From the NCBI GenBank assembly GCA_965237445.1, contig OZ250142.1:1240001-1304000 (forward strand): DNA of 64,000 bases, read 5' to 3'. This stretch comes from G963668185 sp965237445. GTDB lineage: Bacteria; Chloroflexota; Dehalococcoidia; Lucifugimonadales; G963668185. The number at the start of each line of letters is the position of its first letter. Position 1 is the stretch's first letter. Below are positions 33,146 to 40,874 of the stretch, one piece after another. The notes beneath the pieces are model-generated. The model was not told the origin of the DNA. It made no database searches and was given only the letters and a program-made list of their open reading frames with translations. The position numbers were made by a program, and so were the translations under genes.

Positions 33146-34894
33146 ATGGCAACCGTAGCCTCTCACGTAAACGCTAACGTCAGGGTCTGCTCGCTTGATC
33201 AACTTCGGCGCGACGGTCGCCGGGTCGTCTCCGTGCAGGGCCGCACCGTGCTCGTTCTCCTGTCCGAGGGCGAGGTCTACGCGCTCGACAACAGGTGCCC
33301 CCATATGGGCTTCCCCCTCTCACGCGGCACGATCAAAGACGGCATACTCACCTGTCACTGGCACCACGCCAAGTTCGACCTCGCTGGCGGCTGCACCTTC
33401 GACCCGTTCGCGGACGATGTCACGTCGTTTCACGCCGAAGTGCGCGATGGCGATGTCTGGATCGACCCGATTCCGATCGAGGAAGACCGCCGCATTCACT
33501 GGACCCGCAAGCTGGATGAGGGCCTCGAGCACAACGTCCGGCTCGTCCTGGCAAAGGCCGTCATCGGGCTGTACGGCGTCGGTGGGGCGCAGGACGCCAT
33601 CAGGCAGACCGCCCTCTTCGGCGTGCGCAACCGGTCCGACGGTTGGTCCTCCGGCATGTCGATTCTCACCGCGATGGCGAACATCCTTCCCCACCTGGCC
33701 GAAGAGGACCGCCCCCTCGCCCTCTACCACGGCATCATCCACGTCGCCTCGGACACCGCGAACGAGCCTCCGAGCTTCGACCTCGACCCGCTCGAAACGT
33801 CCGAGCAGTCTCCTGAGCGGTACATGGACTGGTTCCGCAGGTTCGTCAACCTCAGGTCCACAGACGCTGCGGAGCGCACTTTGCGCACCGCCGTACACAT
33901 AGGCTTCGATCCCGGGACCGTAGCGGACATCGTCAACGCGGCCTGCACCGACCACCTCTTCCTGGGAGAGGGCCACTCCCTCGATTTCGCGAACAAGTCC
34001 TTCGAGCTACTCGACCACGTCGGCTGGGAGCACGCCGAAGAGGTCCTGCCGTCTCTCGTGCCCGGCGACAACATGGTCGCAGCCTCCCGCATGGAGGAGA
34101 GCGCAAGCTGGCGGCACCCCGTCGACCTCGCCTCCCTGCTGGAAGACCTCTACGGTGAACTCGACGATCTGATCGACCGCGGCGCCTCGAAGGCCAACGG
34201 GTGGAACGGCCGCCAGGACCTGGGTGAGATGATCCTCGACGCCGAGCCGCACGAGACGCTGCAGGAGATGGCCCGCCTCGTAGCCGATGGTGCGCACCTC
34301 TCCGATCTGTCGGCCTCCGTGGCGTACGCCGCCGCCCGCCGCCCCGTCCACTTCCGCATCACCAACGAGTTCGCGGACTGGGACACGGTCCACCACACCT
34401 TCACGTACGCCAACGCCGTCGACCAGGCCATGCGCCGCTCACCGTCGATTCCGCTGGCTCGCGGCATCTTCGACGGTGCCATGTCCGTCTACCTAGAGCG
34501 CTTCCTGAACGTGCCCAAGCAGGCTATCCCCGTCGGCCGCGCCGGCAACGCGACGACTGCCGACCTGCTGGATGCCTTCGACGCGCAGGGCCACGTAGAC
34601 GAGACCGGTCAAATCGTCGCCGACCTGCTTGCGGGCGGCAGTGGTAAAGAGGTCATTCGTACGATGGGCCACGCCCTCTTGCGCGAGGACGCCGGCTTCC
34701 ACATGTTCCAGATTTACGAGGCGGCAGTCAGGCAGTACGGCGGGTTCGCGGGAACCACCGCGGGCGACCACATCCTGATCGGCGCCGCGAGGTTCCTGTC
34801 CGCCCACTCGCCCACCGTGCGCGCCACCGGCCAGACCTACGACATCGCAGCCCGCCTCCTCCGCGGCGAAAGCCTCCACGGCGAAGACGACTAG
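33146..34894 (+). CDS. Rieske [2Fe-2S] protein with long helical C-terminal domain
   Basis: A 582-residue protein. The N-terminal Rieske domain (about 5-110) binds a 2Fe-2S cluster through Cys51/His53 in CPHMGFPL and Cys70/His73 in TCHWHH. The remaining 450 residues are mostly helical, without recognised oxygenase iron motifs. It therefore does not look like a standard ring-hydroxylating oxygenase. The start is ATG 33146 after GAGGAGG; the longer frame (from 33068) is not coding. It may transfer electrons to a partner not identified here. It is followed after about 215 bases by nitrile hydratase beta. Confidence 0.8.
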   Translation: MATVASHVNANVRVCSLDQLRRDGRRVVSVQGRTVLVLLSEGEVYALDNRCPHMGFPLSRGTIKDGILTCHWHHAKFDLAGGCTFDPFADDVTSFHAEVRDGDVWIDPIPIEEDRRIHWTRKLDEGLEHNVRLVLAKAVIGLYGVGGAQDAIRQTALFGVRNRSDGWSSGMSILTAMANILPHLAEEDRPLALYHGIIHVASDTANEPPSFDLDPLETSEQSPERYMDWFRRFVNLRSTDAAERTLRTAVHIGFDPGTVADIVNAACTDHLFLGEGHSLDFANKSFELLDHVGWEHAEEVLPSLVPGDNMVAASRMEESASWRHPVDLASLLEDLYGELDDLIDRGASKANGWNGRQDLGEMILDAEPHETLQEMARLVADGAHLSDLSASVAYAAARRPVHFRITNEFADWDTVHHTFTYANAVDQAMRRSPSIPLARGIFDGAMSVYLERFLNVPKQAIPVGRAGNATTADLLDAFDAQGHVDETGQIVADLLAGGSGKEVIRTMGHALLREDAGFHMFQIYEAAVRQYGGFAGTTAGDHILIGAARFLSAHSPTVRATGQTYDIAARLLRGESLHGEDD

Positions 34895-35109
34895 CCCCGC
34901 ACAAGCGAGCACGAACAAGCCTGCCTACTTAGGGAGTCCAGAGGGAGACATCCCTCTGGCAGACGGCCCGGGGAGCCTTCTGGTGAGCCCCGCCGAAGGG
35001 AAGCTCCTCCAGCGCCAACGCCCTTCGAGGCACACGTCTGCTTGCCCAAGCCACCCGGTCAAGATCGCGTGATAAAGTATGCCAAGATCCGAGGAGTGCA
35101 GCGCACACG

Positions 35110-35769
35110 ATGACCGGAATACATGACATGGGCGGCGTGCCCGGCTACGGTCGCGTCGAGCCCGAAGAGAACGAGCCAGTCTTCCACAGCGAGTGGGAGG
35201 GCCGCGTGTTCGGCCTCGTCACCACGGTCAGAGGCGGCTTCTCGCGCAAGAGGCTCGAGGCGCTCGACCCGGATGTGTACCTGGCCGGCTACTACCAGCG
35301 TTGGATGATCGCCTTCGAGCACGGCCTGCTCGAGCGCGGCATCGTGAGCGAGCAGGAGTTGGATGCCAGGACCGAACACTTCCGCGCTAATCCCGATGCG
35401 GGCGCGACGCAGCTCGTTGATTCTCAACTGACCGAGCGTGTCCGCGAAGGAATGTACAGGCAGAGTCAGCTTCGCAAGACTCCGCCGGGCCCGCCCGCTT
35501 TCGCGGTAGGGGACAGCGTTCGCGCTCGCATCATCGAGCACGCTGGCCACACTCGGCTGCCCCGATATGTGCAGGGCAAGCTTGGCACAGTGCACGCCGT
35601 CTACGCGGCCTACGACTTCCCCGACGACACGCCGGATGGGGAGGCCGTCCCCCCCCAGCAGCTCTACTGCGTGCAATTTGATGGGCGCGAGCTTTGGGGC
35701 GAATCGGCAGAGCCGGAGTCGGCCCTGTACATAGACATGTTCGAATGCTACCTGGAACCTTACACATAA
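35110..35769 (+). CDS. nthB: Nitrile hydratase subunit beta
   Basis: Beta chain of the alpha-beta nitrile hydratase, which adds water to nitriles to give amides. The 219-residue protein starts MTGIHDMGGVPGYG, the family N-terminus. It then has WEGRVFGLVT, AGYYQRWMIAFEHGLLERG and a C-terminal SH3-like half with FAVGDSVRARIIEHAGHTRLPRYVQGK and LYIDMFECYLEPY. The alpha subunit lies 288 bases downstream instead of overlapping as in well-studied operons; a hairpin repeat sits between them. Confidence 0.93.
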   Translation: MTGIHDMGGVPGYGRVEPEENEPVFHSEWEGRVFGLVTTVRGGFSRKRLEALDPDVYLAGYYQRWMIAFEHGLLERGIVSEQELDARTEHFRANPDAGATQLVDSQLTERVREGMYRQSQLRKTPPGPPAFAVGDSVRARIIEHAGHTRLPRYVQGKLGTVHAVYAAYDFPDDTPDGEAVPPQQLYCVQFDGRELWGESAEPESALYIDMFECYLEPYT

Positions 35770-36057
35770 GCCTGTGTACAGCTACCTGCCTTGTCTTTGG
35801 TATGTGCATTCGTCGTAGCGAACAAGATGAAAAAGCAGTCGCAGGGAGCGCTCAACAGGAGTTCAGCAATCCGGTGTGGTTCGCGGGTGAGTACCCTGGG
35901 GGTGCAGGGCGCAGCCCTGCCCCTGCTAGGGTGGGCGGGTGGGTCATAGACATGTGACCTTCAGTGACACGCACTCCGTCTGCTTGGCTGAAACAGTGCG
36001 GAAACTGAGAAGAGTTACGGACGCATACAAATCAACAGACCAGATACGGAGCAACAC
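35770..36057. other. Spacer between nitrile hydratase beta and alpha genes
   Basis: 288 bases with no gene. It contains type 2 hairpin copy 3 at 35904-35920, which could weaken co-transcription of the two subunits. Confidence 0.4.
35904..35920. repeat. Dispersed hairpin, type 2, copy 3
   Basis: GCAGGGC-GCA-GCCCTGC, preceded by GGGGGT. It matches the copies at 18.06 and 32.16 kb apart from the loop. Confidence 0.7.
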
Positions 36058-36684
36058 ATGAGCGGCGACCACCACGACAGCGACCACCACCCCGACCCCG
36101 AGCCGTACCACGCCGTCCGCACAAGGGCGCTCGAGTCGCTCCTCGTCGAGAAGGGCTTCGTGACCACCGATGCCATCGACGCGGTCGTGCGCATGTACGA
36201 GCAGGACATCGGCCCCCTGAACGGTGCGCAGGTCGTGGCCAGAGCGTGGGTCGATCCCCAGTACAGGCAGCGCCTGCTCGACAACGGCTCTGACGCCATC
36301 GCGGAGCTCGACATCGGCGGCGCCGAGGGAGCAGACATCGTCGTCCTCGAGAGCACGCCGGAGGTGCACAACGTAGTCGTCTGCACGCTCTGCTCATGCT
36401 ACCCGTGGCCCGTGCTCGGCCTGCCCCCGACCTGGTACAAGGACGCCGCCTACCGGTCCCGCGTGGTAATGGAGCCCCGCGCCGTCCTGAGAGAGTTCGG
36501 CTTGGACGTCGACAAGTCGAAGGAGGTCCGCGTCTGGGACAGCACCGCCGAGATCCGCTACATGGTGCTGCCGGAGCGCCCTGCGGGCACCGGCGGCCTG
36601 TCCGAAGACGAACTGGCCGCCCTTGTCACCCGCGACTCCATGATCGGCGTAGGCATCCCCAAGCCCACTTCCGTCGCTGTTTAG
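36058..36684 (+). CDS. nthA: Nitrile hydratase subunit alpha, cobalt type
   Basis: Catalytic alpha chain. The metal-binding claw VCTLCSCYPWP supplies Cys109, Cys112, Ser113 and Cys114. The Thr in CTLCSC marks the cobalt type, whereas iron enzymes have Ser there. Cys112 and Cys114 would be oxidised to sulfinic and sulfenic acids. The 208-residue protein is family-length, with a His/Asp-rich N-terminus and RVWDSTAEIRYMVLPERP near the end. The likely cobalt inserter and chaperone is the accessory gene 417 bases downstream. Confidence 0.93.
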   Translation: MSGDHHDSDHHPDPEPYHAVRTRALESLLVEKGFVTTDAIDAVVRMYEQDIGPLNGAQVVARAWVDPQYRQRLLDNGSDAIAELDIGGAEGADIVVLESTPEVHNVVVCTLCSCYPWPVLGLPPTWYKDAAYRSRVVMEPRAVLREFGLDVDKSKEVRVWDSTAEIRYMVLPERPAGTGGLSEDELAALVTRDSMIGVGIPKPTSVAV

Positions 36685-37101
36685 GCAGTCCTTTGCATAG
36701 CCCAGAACCGGAACCCAGAAGAGTCTCCACCCATGACCGTGTCCTTGGAGCAAGTCGAACACTAGCAAGCTGTGGAGTCCCTCTGGTTCCCTCTCCCCTT
36801 GTGGATACCTTTGCACAAGTGCCCATTCGGTGATGGGTAAGGCTCTCCGGCCCCTTCTCCAGTCTGCTGGGGAAGGTTGGGATGGGGTTTCCCGTTCCGC
36901 ACAGCGAGCTTCGCAAAAATCTCCCTTGCGGGAGAAGATTAGAGCCTGCCCCGAGTCCCTCAAGGGGATGAGGGGTATCCTGGACTACGTAGGAGTAAAT
37001 TCGATGCAACTAACCCTATCCCAAGCCCTTAGAGGAGCCGGGATGGTATTAGACGCCCCTCCCAGTACAGTTTCTCAAGAGTCTACTAGTGGCATAGTTC
37101 A
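36685..37101. repeat. Type 1 dispersed repeat block containing the intact IS110 target
   Basis: Fills the gap between nitrile hydratase alpha and accessory genes. It includes CCCTCTCCCCTTGTGG, TTTGCACAAGT, then CCCCTTCTCCAGTCTGCTGG continuing GGAAGGTTGGGATGGGG (36851-36886). This is the uninterrupted form of the sequence split by IS110 at 21215/22361. A CTCCCTTGCGGGAGAA hairpin and a CCTCAAGGGGATGAGGGG stretch follow. No coding region is supported. Confidence 0.8.
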
Positions 37102-37455
37102 ATGAAAGAGCAATCCCACACATCCCCCGATCGCGGCATATCAAACATGACCGGCAGCGCTGCGTTGCCCCGAAGGAACGGCGAGCTTGTTTTTGACGAG
37201 CCGTGGGAAGGTCGCGTGTTCGGCCTCGCCGTAGCCCTAAACGAGAGCGGCATCTACGACTGGCCGGACTTCAGCGAAAGGCTAGTCGAAGAGACCGCCT
37301 CCGACGAGCAGCAAGGCCGTCACGGCCGCTACTACCAGCGCTGGGTCCGCGCCCTCGAACGCCTGGCCCTCGACCACAGCCTAATCACCCCCACCGAACT
37401 AAACGCCCGCACCCAGGCGCTAGCCACCGAAGCCCCCGATTCCAACCACCACTAG
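37102..37455 (+). CDS. Nitrile hydratase accessory (activator) protein
   Basis: A 117-residue protein homologous to the N-terminal half of the beta subunit, as is known for nitrile hydratase activators (p14K-type): FDEPWEGRVFGLAVALNESG and GRYYQRWVRALERLALD mirror the beta chain. These proteins deliver cobalt to the alpha subunit. The start may be ATG 37102 or ATG 37147. A fragment of its 3' end is duplicated at 38564-38683, on the other side of the hicA/hicB genes. Confidence 0.85.
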   Translation: MKEQSHTSPDRGISNMTGSAALPRRNGELVFDEPWEGRVFGLAVALNESGIYDWPDFSERLVEETASDEQQGRHGRYYQRWVRALERLALDHSLITPTELNARTQALATEAPDSNHH

Positions 37456-37599
37456 CCCTCCGCGCCACCCTCGATGTCGTCTGTAAATCGCATGTAAAGG
37501 TGCGATCATTTACAGGTGACCAGCCGTGAGTTCATCAGGCGAGCGAGGGTCTATGCTCGCCACACAGGAGAGCCTCTCTCACAATCTCGGCACAGCTGC

Positions 37600-37745
37600 C
37601 TCCTCGCCCTTGATGGGAGAGGATTGAGGTGAGGGTGACCGGGGCGGGAGCGGGGATCAGCGCCTAGTTACGGGAAAGTCTCCCAATGTAGGAGAAGGCG
37701 AGAGCCTGCCCCGAGTCTCTCGAGGGGTGAGGGTGAAGGGGTTCA
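37600..37745. repeat. Type 1 dispersed repeat block
   Basis: CTTGATGGGAGAGGATTGAGGTGAGGGTGAC, then TCTCCCAATGTAGGAGAAGG and CCTGCCCCGAGTCTCTCGAGGGGTGAGGGTG, all variants of pieces in the other blocks. It fills most of the 37456-37763 gap; nothing else is seen there. Confidence 0.65.
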
Positions 37746-37763
37746 GCAACCAAAAGCGTCGCA

Positions 37764-37972
37764 TTGTCACAGGCTAACTACGAATCCCACCGAACGTTTC
37801 ACCGCAACGAAGTGGAGGACAGTCTTTTCGATTTGATCCGACACACGGGAATGGCAGTCACGGAAGAATGTACGTGGGCTCTCAGTTTGCAACGATACGG
37901 CGAGGCCCGCTATCAAAGGGCATTCTGGCTGCAATACTGCGTCAGCTAGGCATCGATCGCAGGGAGTTCTGA
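37764..37972 (+). pseudogene. hicA: hicA toxin gene with a frameshift
   Basis: The frame from 37764 reads NEVEDSLFDLIRHTG, like the first helix of HicA mRNA interferases. It should continue into the catalytic His region, but the next part is in another frame: NGSHGRMYVGSQFATIRRG then PLSKGILAAILRQLGIDR, a typical HicA end. The switch lies near 37847-37855 at a GGGAATGG stretch. The catalytic His is in GSHG. hicB starts 5 bases after the stop, the usual operon. Either the toxin is inactivated or the indel is a sequence error. Confidence 0.65.
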
Positions 37973-37976
37973 CCAA

Positions 37977-38405
37977 ATGATCTACGCTTATCCATGTAAG
38001 TTGTCCCCCGATGAAGATGGAGGATTTGTAGCAACCTTCCCCGATGTTCCGGAGGCTGTGACCGGCGGCAGAGACGGGGTCGAGGCTTTGACGATGGCCG
38101 AGGACGCTCTTGCTACGGCGCTCGCCGGATACGTTCACGAGAAGTGGGCCATCCCAACTCCAAGCAAGGCGGCAAAAGGTCATGTGTCAGTGCCTGTCCC
38201 TACCGTCGTTGCCGCCAAATTGGCGCTGTATTCTGCTATGAAGTCCCAGCGAGTCACTAAGGTTGAGCTTGCCCGAAGGCTCGGCGTGAGCGAGTCTGCC
38301 ACTCGAAAGCTCACCAACCCCGACCACAGGTCTCACATGAGCCAGGTGCAGAAGGCGCTCCGGGCCGTCGGTCGCAACCTCAGAGTCGAAGTCACCACGG
38401 CCTGA
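37977..38405 (+). CDS. hicB: HicB-family antitoxin with helix-turn-helix
   Basis: A 142-residue antitoxin. The N-terminal partially degenerate RNase-H-like domain is DEDGGFVATFPDVPEAVTGG and EDALATALAGYV. The C-terminal HTH is VELARRLGVSESATRKLTNP, which would bind the operator. It follows the frameshifted hicA, so it may persist as an antitoxin without an active toxin. HTH-bearing HicB proteins often repress their own operon. Confidence 0.85.
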   Translation: MIYAYPCKLSPDEDGGFVATFPDVPEAVTGGRDGVEALTMAEDALATALAGYVHEKWAIPTPSKAAKGHVSVPVPTVVAAKLALYSAMKSQRVTKVELARRLGVSESATRKLTNPDHRSHMSQVQKALRAVGRNLRVEVTTA

Positions 38406-38563
38406 GCCAGAAATCAAGCTCCCTGTGACCTCGAAGTTGTGAGGTAACCCGAAGCACTGCCATGCACGAACACCCGTGCAATCCTAGGTGCATGAGTGCT
38501 TTCAACCGCCACAATCACGCTGCTGCACATTGAGTCGTGAGGACGTCCCTCGTGGGCGCCCTA

Positions 38564-38683
38564 GGCTACTATCAGCGCTGGGTTCGCGCCCTCGAACGAC
38601 TCGCCCTCGACCACAGCCTAATCACCCCCACCGAACTAGACGCCCGCACCCAGGCGCTAGCCACCGAAGACAACCACCAATAA
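38564..38683 (+). pseudogene. Duplicated 3' fragment of the nitrile hydratase accessory gene
   Basis: Encodes 39 residues, GYYQRWVRALERLALDHSL and onward, nearly identical in DNA and protein to the end of the accessory gene at 37333-37455. There is no start. It flanks the hicA/hicB block on the right, as the complete gene flanks it on the left, pointing to a duplication associated with insertion of that block. Confidence 0.75.
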
Positions 38684-38915
38684 GCCTCCTTGCGACCGAC
38701 CGTTGGTGTTCTTGCGAGCGACGAAGGGCCCGTAATCTCAGACTCCTTGTCCAGGCATGCGAGGCGAGAGCAAGGGTGGCCAAGAGCCCTACAATACTTA
38801 CCATCCTGTGCGGTAAATCGGCTCGTAATTCCAACACCTGCCTCGCGGAATCGCCTTAGCCCATCTATAGTTTGTATGTGGCACCAACATGTGATCCTGC
38901 TCAAAGCGCCGAATC
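38684..38915. other. Spacer upstream of the repeat/HEPN-like gene
   Basis: 232 bases with no recognised feature. It is AT-richer than the flanking metabolic genes; no clear promoter was assigned. Confidence 0.3.
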
Positions 38916-40232
38916 ATGAATGACAAGAACTCGCATTCTGAAATAGATCTCACGGAGTCAACTAGTCGAGAGATTGACGGTGAATCAAGTGCGCAATCCA
39001 GCGCTGTTGAAGATATAGGGCCCGCTGTCGGCGTTGCAGCGGAGAGCCGCAGTGCCACGAAGCCCATAATCTCTGGCGCGCAAAAGGCGGAGTCAGTACT
39101 ACCGACAGCCAAGCTTGTGGAGTCTGTGAACTTTGGGCTAGCGGAGTCAGCATTACCGACAGCCAAGTTTATGGAGTCTGTGAACTTTGGGCTAGCGGAG
39201 TCAGTTTTGCAGACAGTCAAGCTTGTGGAGTCTGTGAACTTTGGGCTAGCGGAGTCAGTTTTGCAGACAGCCAAGTTTATGGAGTCTGTGAACTTTGGGC
39301 TAGCGGAGTCAGTATTACCGACAGCCAAGTTTATGGAGTCTGTGAACTTTGGGCTAGCGGAGTCAGTATTACCGACAGCCAAGTTTATGGAGTCTGTGAA
39401 CTTTGGGCTAGCGGAGTCAGTATTACCGACAGCCAAGTTTATGGAGTCTGTGAACTTTGGGCTAGCGGAGTCAGTATTACCGACAGCCAAGTTTATGGAG
39501 TCTGTGAACTTTGGGCTAGCGGAGTCAGTATTATCGACAGCCCAAGTTTTAGCTCAGATTTGGCACGCTCGACTTAGAGAGCCACCACACTTCCGTGAGA
39601 ACGCTAGATTTAAGGAAGTTGAGTGGTTTCCCCACAGCACGTTTCCCAGACATCTTCTTGGCTCGGACACCGACGATGCGTACTCAGACGAGGCGGTCCT
39701 GACGTACTACCGAGTGAATTGGGAGAACGTGAAAGAGGCAATTGAGGCCGAGCTGTCGCAATGTCAAGTCAGTGAGGAAGCGAAGGCTGCGGTACACCAA
39801 GCGCTAATCGCACATGAAAAGGGCCTCTACCTTCTAGTGCCTCCCGCCTTGTTTACAGCAATCGAAGGTGCAGTCCGCGTAGGCTTGTTTGAAAACAGGG
39901 TAGGCCGAGTTTCAGTTGGAGAGCAGCTTGTGCCTATTCTCAAGAAACTGCCAGTTTCTGCCCTGCCTGATGGAGCATTAGGACTCGTAGGTGTGAGCAA
40001 TCTCAGCAACCACCTGTATGAAAGCATTTACACTGACGCTGCACGCGAAAAGTTCTCGGGAGCGTCAATTCCAAATCGCCATGCTACTATCCATGCATTG
40101 GTAATCTACTCTTCTGAGAAGAGTAGCCTCAATGCAATTTTCGCAGCCATCTATGTACTTCGTTCACTTACAGTGTTGAAGGAAGTATCCTCTGACGTCC
40201 AATTGGGAAGTAGTTCGAACTTCTTGATCTAG
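38916..40232 (+). CDS. Repeat protein with predicted HEPN-like C-terminal domain
   Basis: A 438-residue protein. An acidic Ser-rich start (1-57) is followed by eight tandem 18-residue units (58-201), consensus ESVLPTAKFMESVNFGLA, encoded by 54-base DNA repeats. The last 235 residues are a separate helical domain. It has HEKGLYLLVPPALFTAIEG and, at 388-393, RHATIH, an R-x4-H motif typical of HEPN RNase domains, where it is often followed by H/G and a helix of hydrophobic residues as here. The gene is AT-rich and lies in an accessory stretch. An RNase in phage defence or a stress toxin is plausible but inferred. Confidence 0.6.
   Translation: MNDKNSHSEIDLTESTSREIDGESSAQSSAVEDIGPAVGVAAESRSATKPIISGAQKAESVLPTAKLVESVNFGLAESALPTAKFMESVNFGLAESVLQTVKLVESVNFGLAESVLQTAKFMESVNFGLAESVLPTAKFMESVNFGLAESVLPTAKFMESVNFGLAESVLPTAKFMESVNFGLAESVLPTAKFMESVNFGLAESVLSTAQVLAQIWHARLREPPHFRENARFKEVEWFPHSTFPRHLLGSDTDDAYSDEAVLTYYRVNWENVKEAIEAELSQCQVSEEAKAAVHQALIAHEKGLYLLVPPALFTAIEGAVRVGLFENRVGRVSVGEQLVPILKKLPVSALPDGALGLVGVSNLSNHLYESIYTDAAREKFSGASIPNRHATIHALVIYSSEKSSLNAIFAAIYVLRSLTVLKEVSSDVQLGSSSNFLI
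39087..39518 (+). repeat. Eight tandem 54-bp coding repeats
   Basis: Unit GCGGAGTCAGTATTACCGAC then AGCCAAGTTTATGGAGTCTG and TGAACTTTGGGCTA, repeated eight times with few substitutions; copies 5-8 are nearly identical. A partial ninth starts at 39519. As 54 is a multiple of three, copy-number changes keep the frame. The complement is also open, which explains a long antisense ORF that is not a gene. Confidence 0.95.
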
Positions 40233-40874
40233 GCAATGTAGATCAAGAATCATTTCGAGCCCTTTCGTCTGTCTGTTCAGTCTCCATTTGCCCCAAATGG
40301 CTGCATTGAACCTTTACTGCCCTGGTGTCAGACTAATCGATGTAGCCTCCCCGCTTCACTTGGCGATATGCTTCTATATCGTGCTCAGGGCCATCCGCTG
40401 AGTTAAAGGTGGCGCCCACTGCCACCCGGGTATCTCATTCATCATGTCCCGATGTCCCGAGTCTCTTGCCCTACCCGAACACCAGTGCTATTATAGATGC
40501 ATGAATGCAATCGATGACCGCAGCCATGCCTCGCCCCGCGCACCTTATGAGTTCAGGCCACGCTCGGCTGGCGGCCGCTTTTGGCCGATCTCCCGGCCAC
40601 GGCCGGATCGCACAGCCGAAGCAGCCATGCCCCGTGTCACGTTCGTGTTACATCCTTGCCACGATCAGGTACCGTTCGTGCCACAATCGTGTTCAGTTTG
40701 TGCCCCTGGTCCACCCCCGTCCCAGCTACGAAACAGGACAAAACAGAACATAATGGAACACATTTTCCAGCAAAGCACCGACTTGCCGCCAGCCCAGCTA
40801 CGGTGCCGGAAGTGCAATCAACGCGCCGATGCGGTTAGCATGGCGCTTAACTCCCCCAACCGGACTGGTGACTC
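40233..40874. other. Intergenic region upstream of the amidase
   Basis: 642 bases. An ORF at 40444-40887 is present but has no recognisable family, an odd composition and no ribosome-binding site, so it was not called. No repeats of the type 1 or type 2 families were seen here. Confidence 0.4.

Noticed and set aside
38798..39490. Long antisense ORF over the 54-bp repeats
   Set aside because: It exists only because the 54-base unit is open in both strands; no ribosome-binding site, and it ends with the repeats.
39087..39518. Tandem repeats as a possible CRISPR array
   Set aside because: Units are contiguous with no spacers and are translated in frame, so this is a coding repeat.
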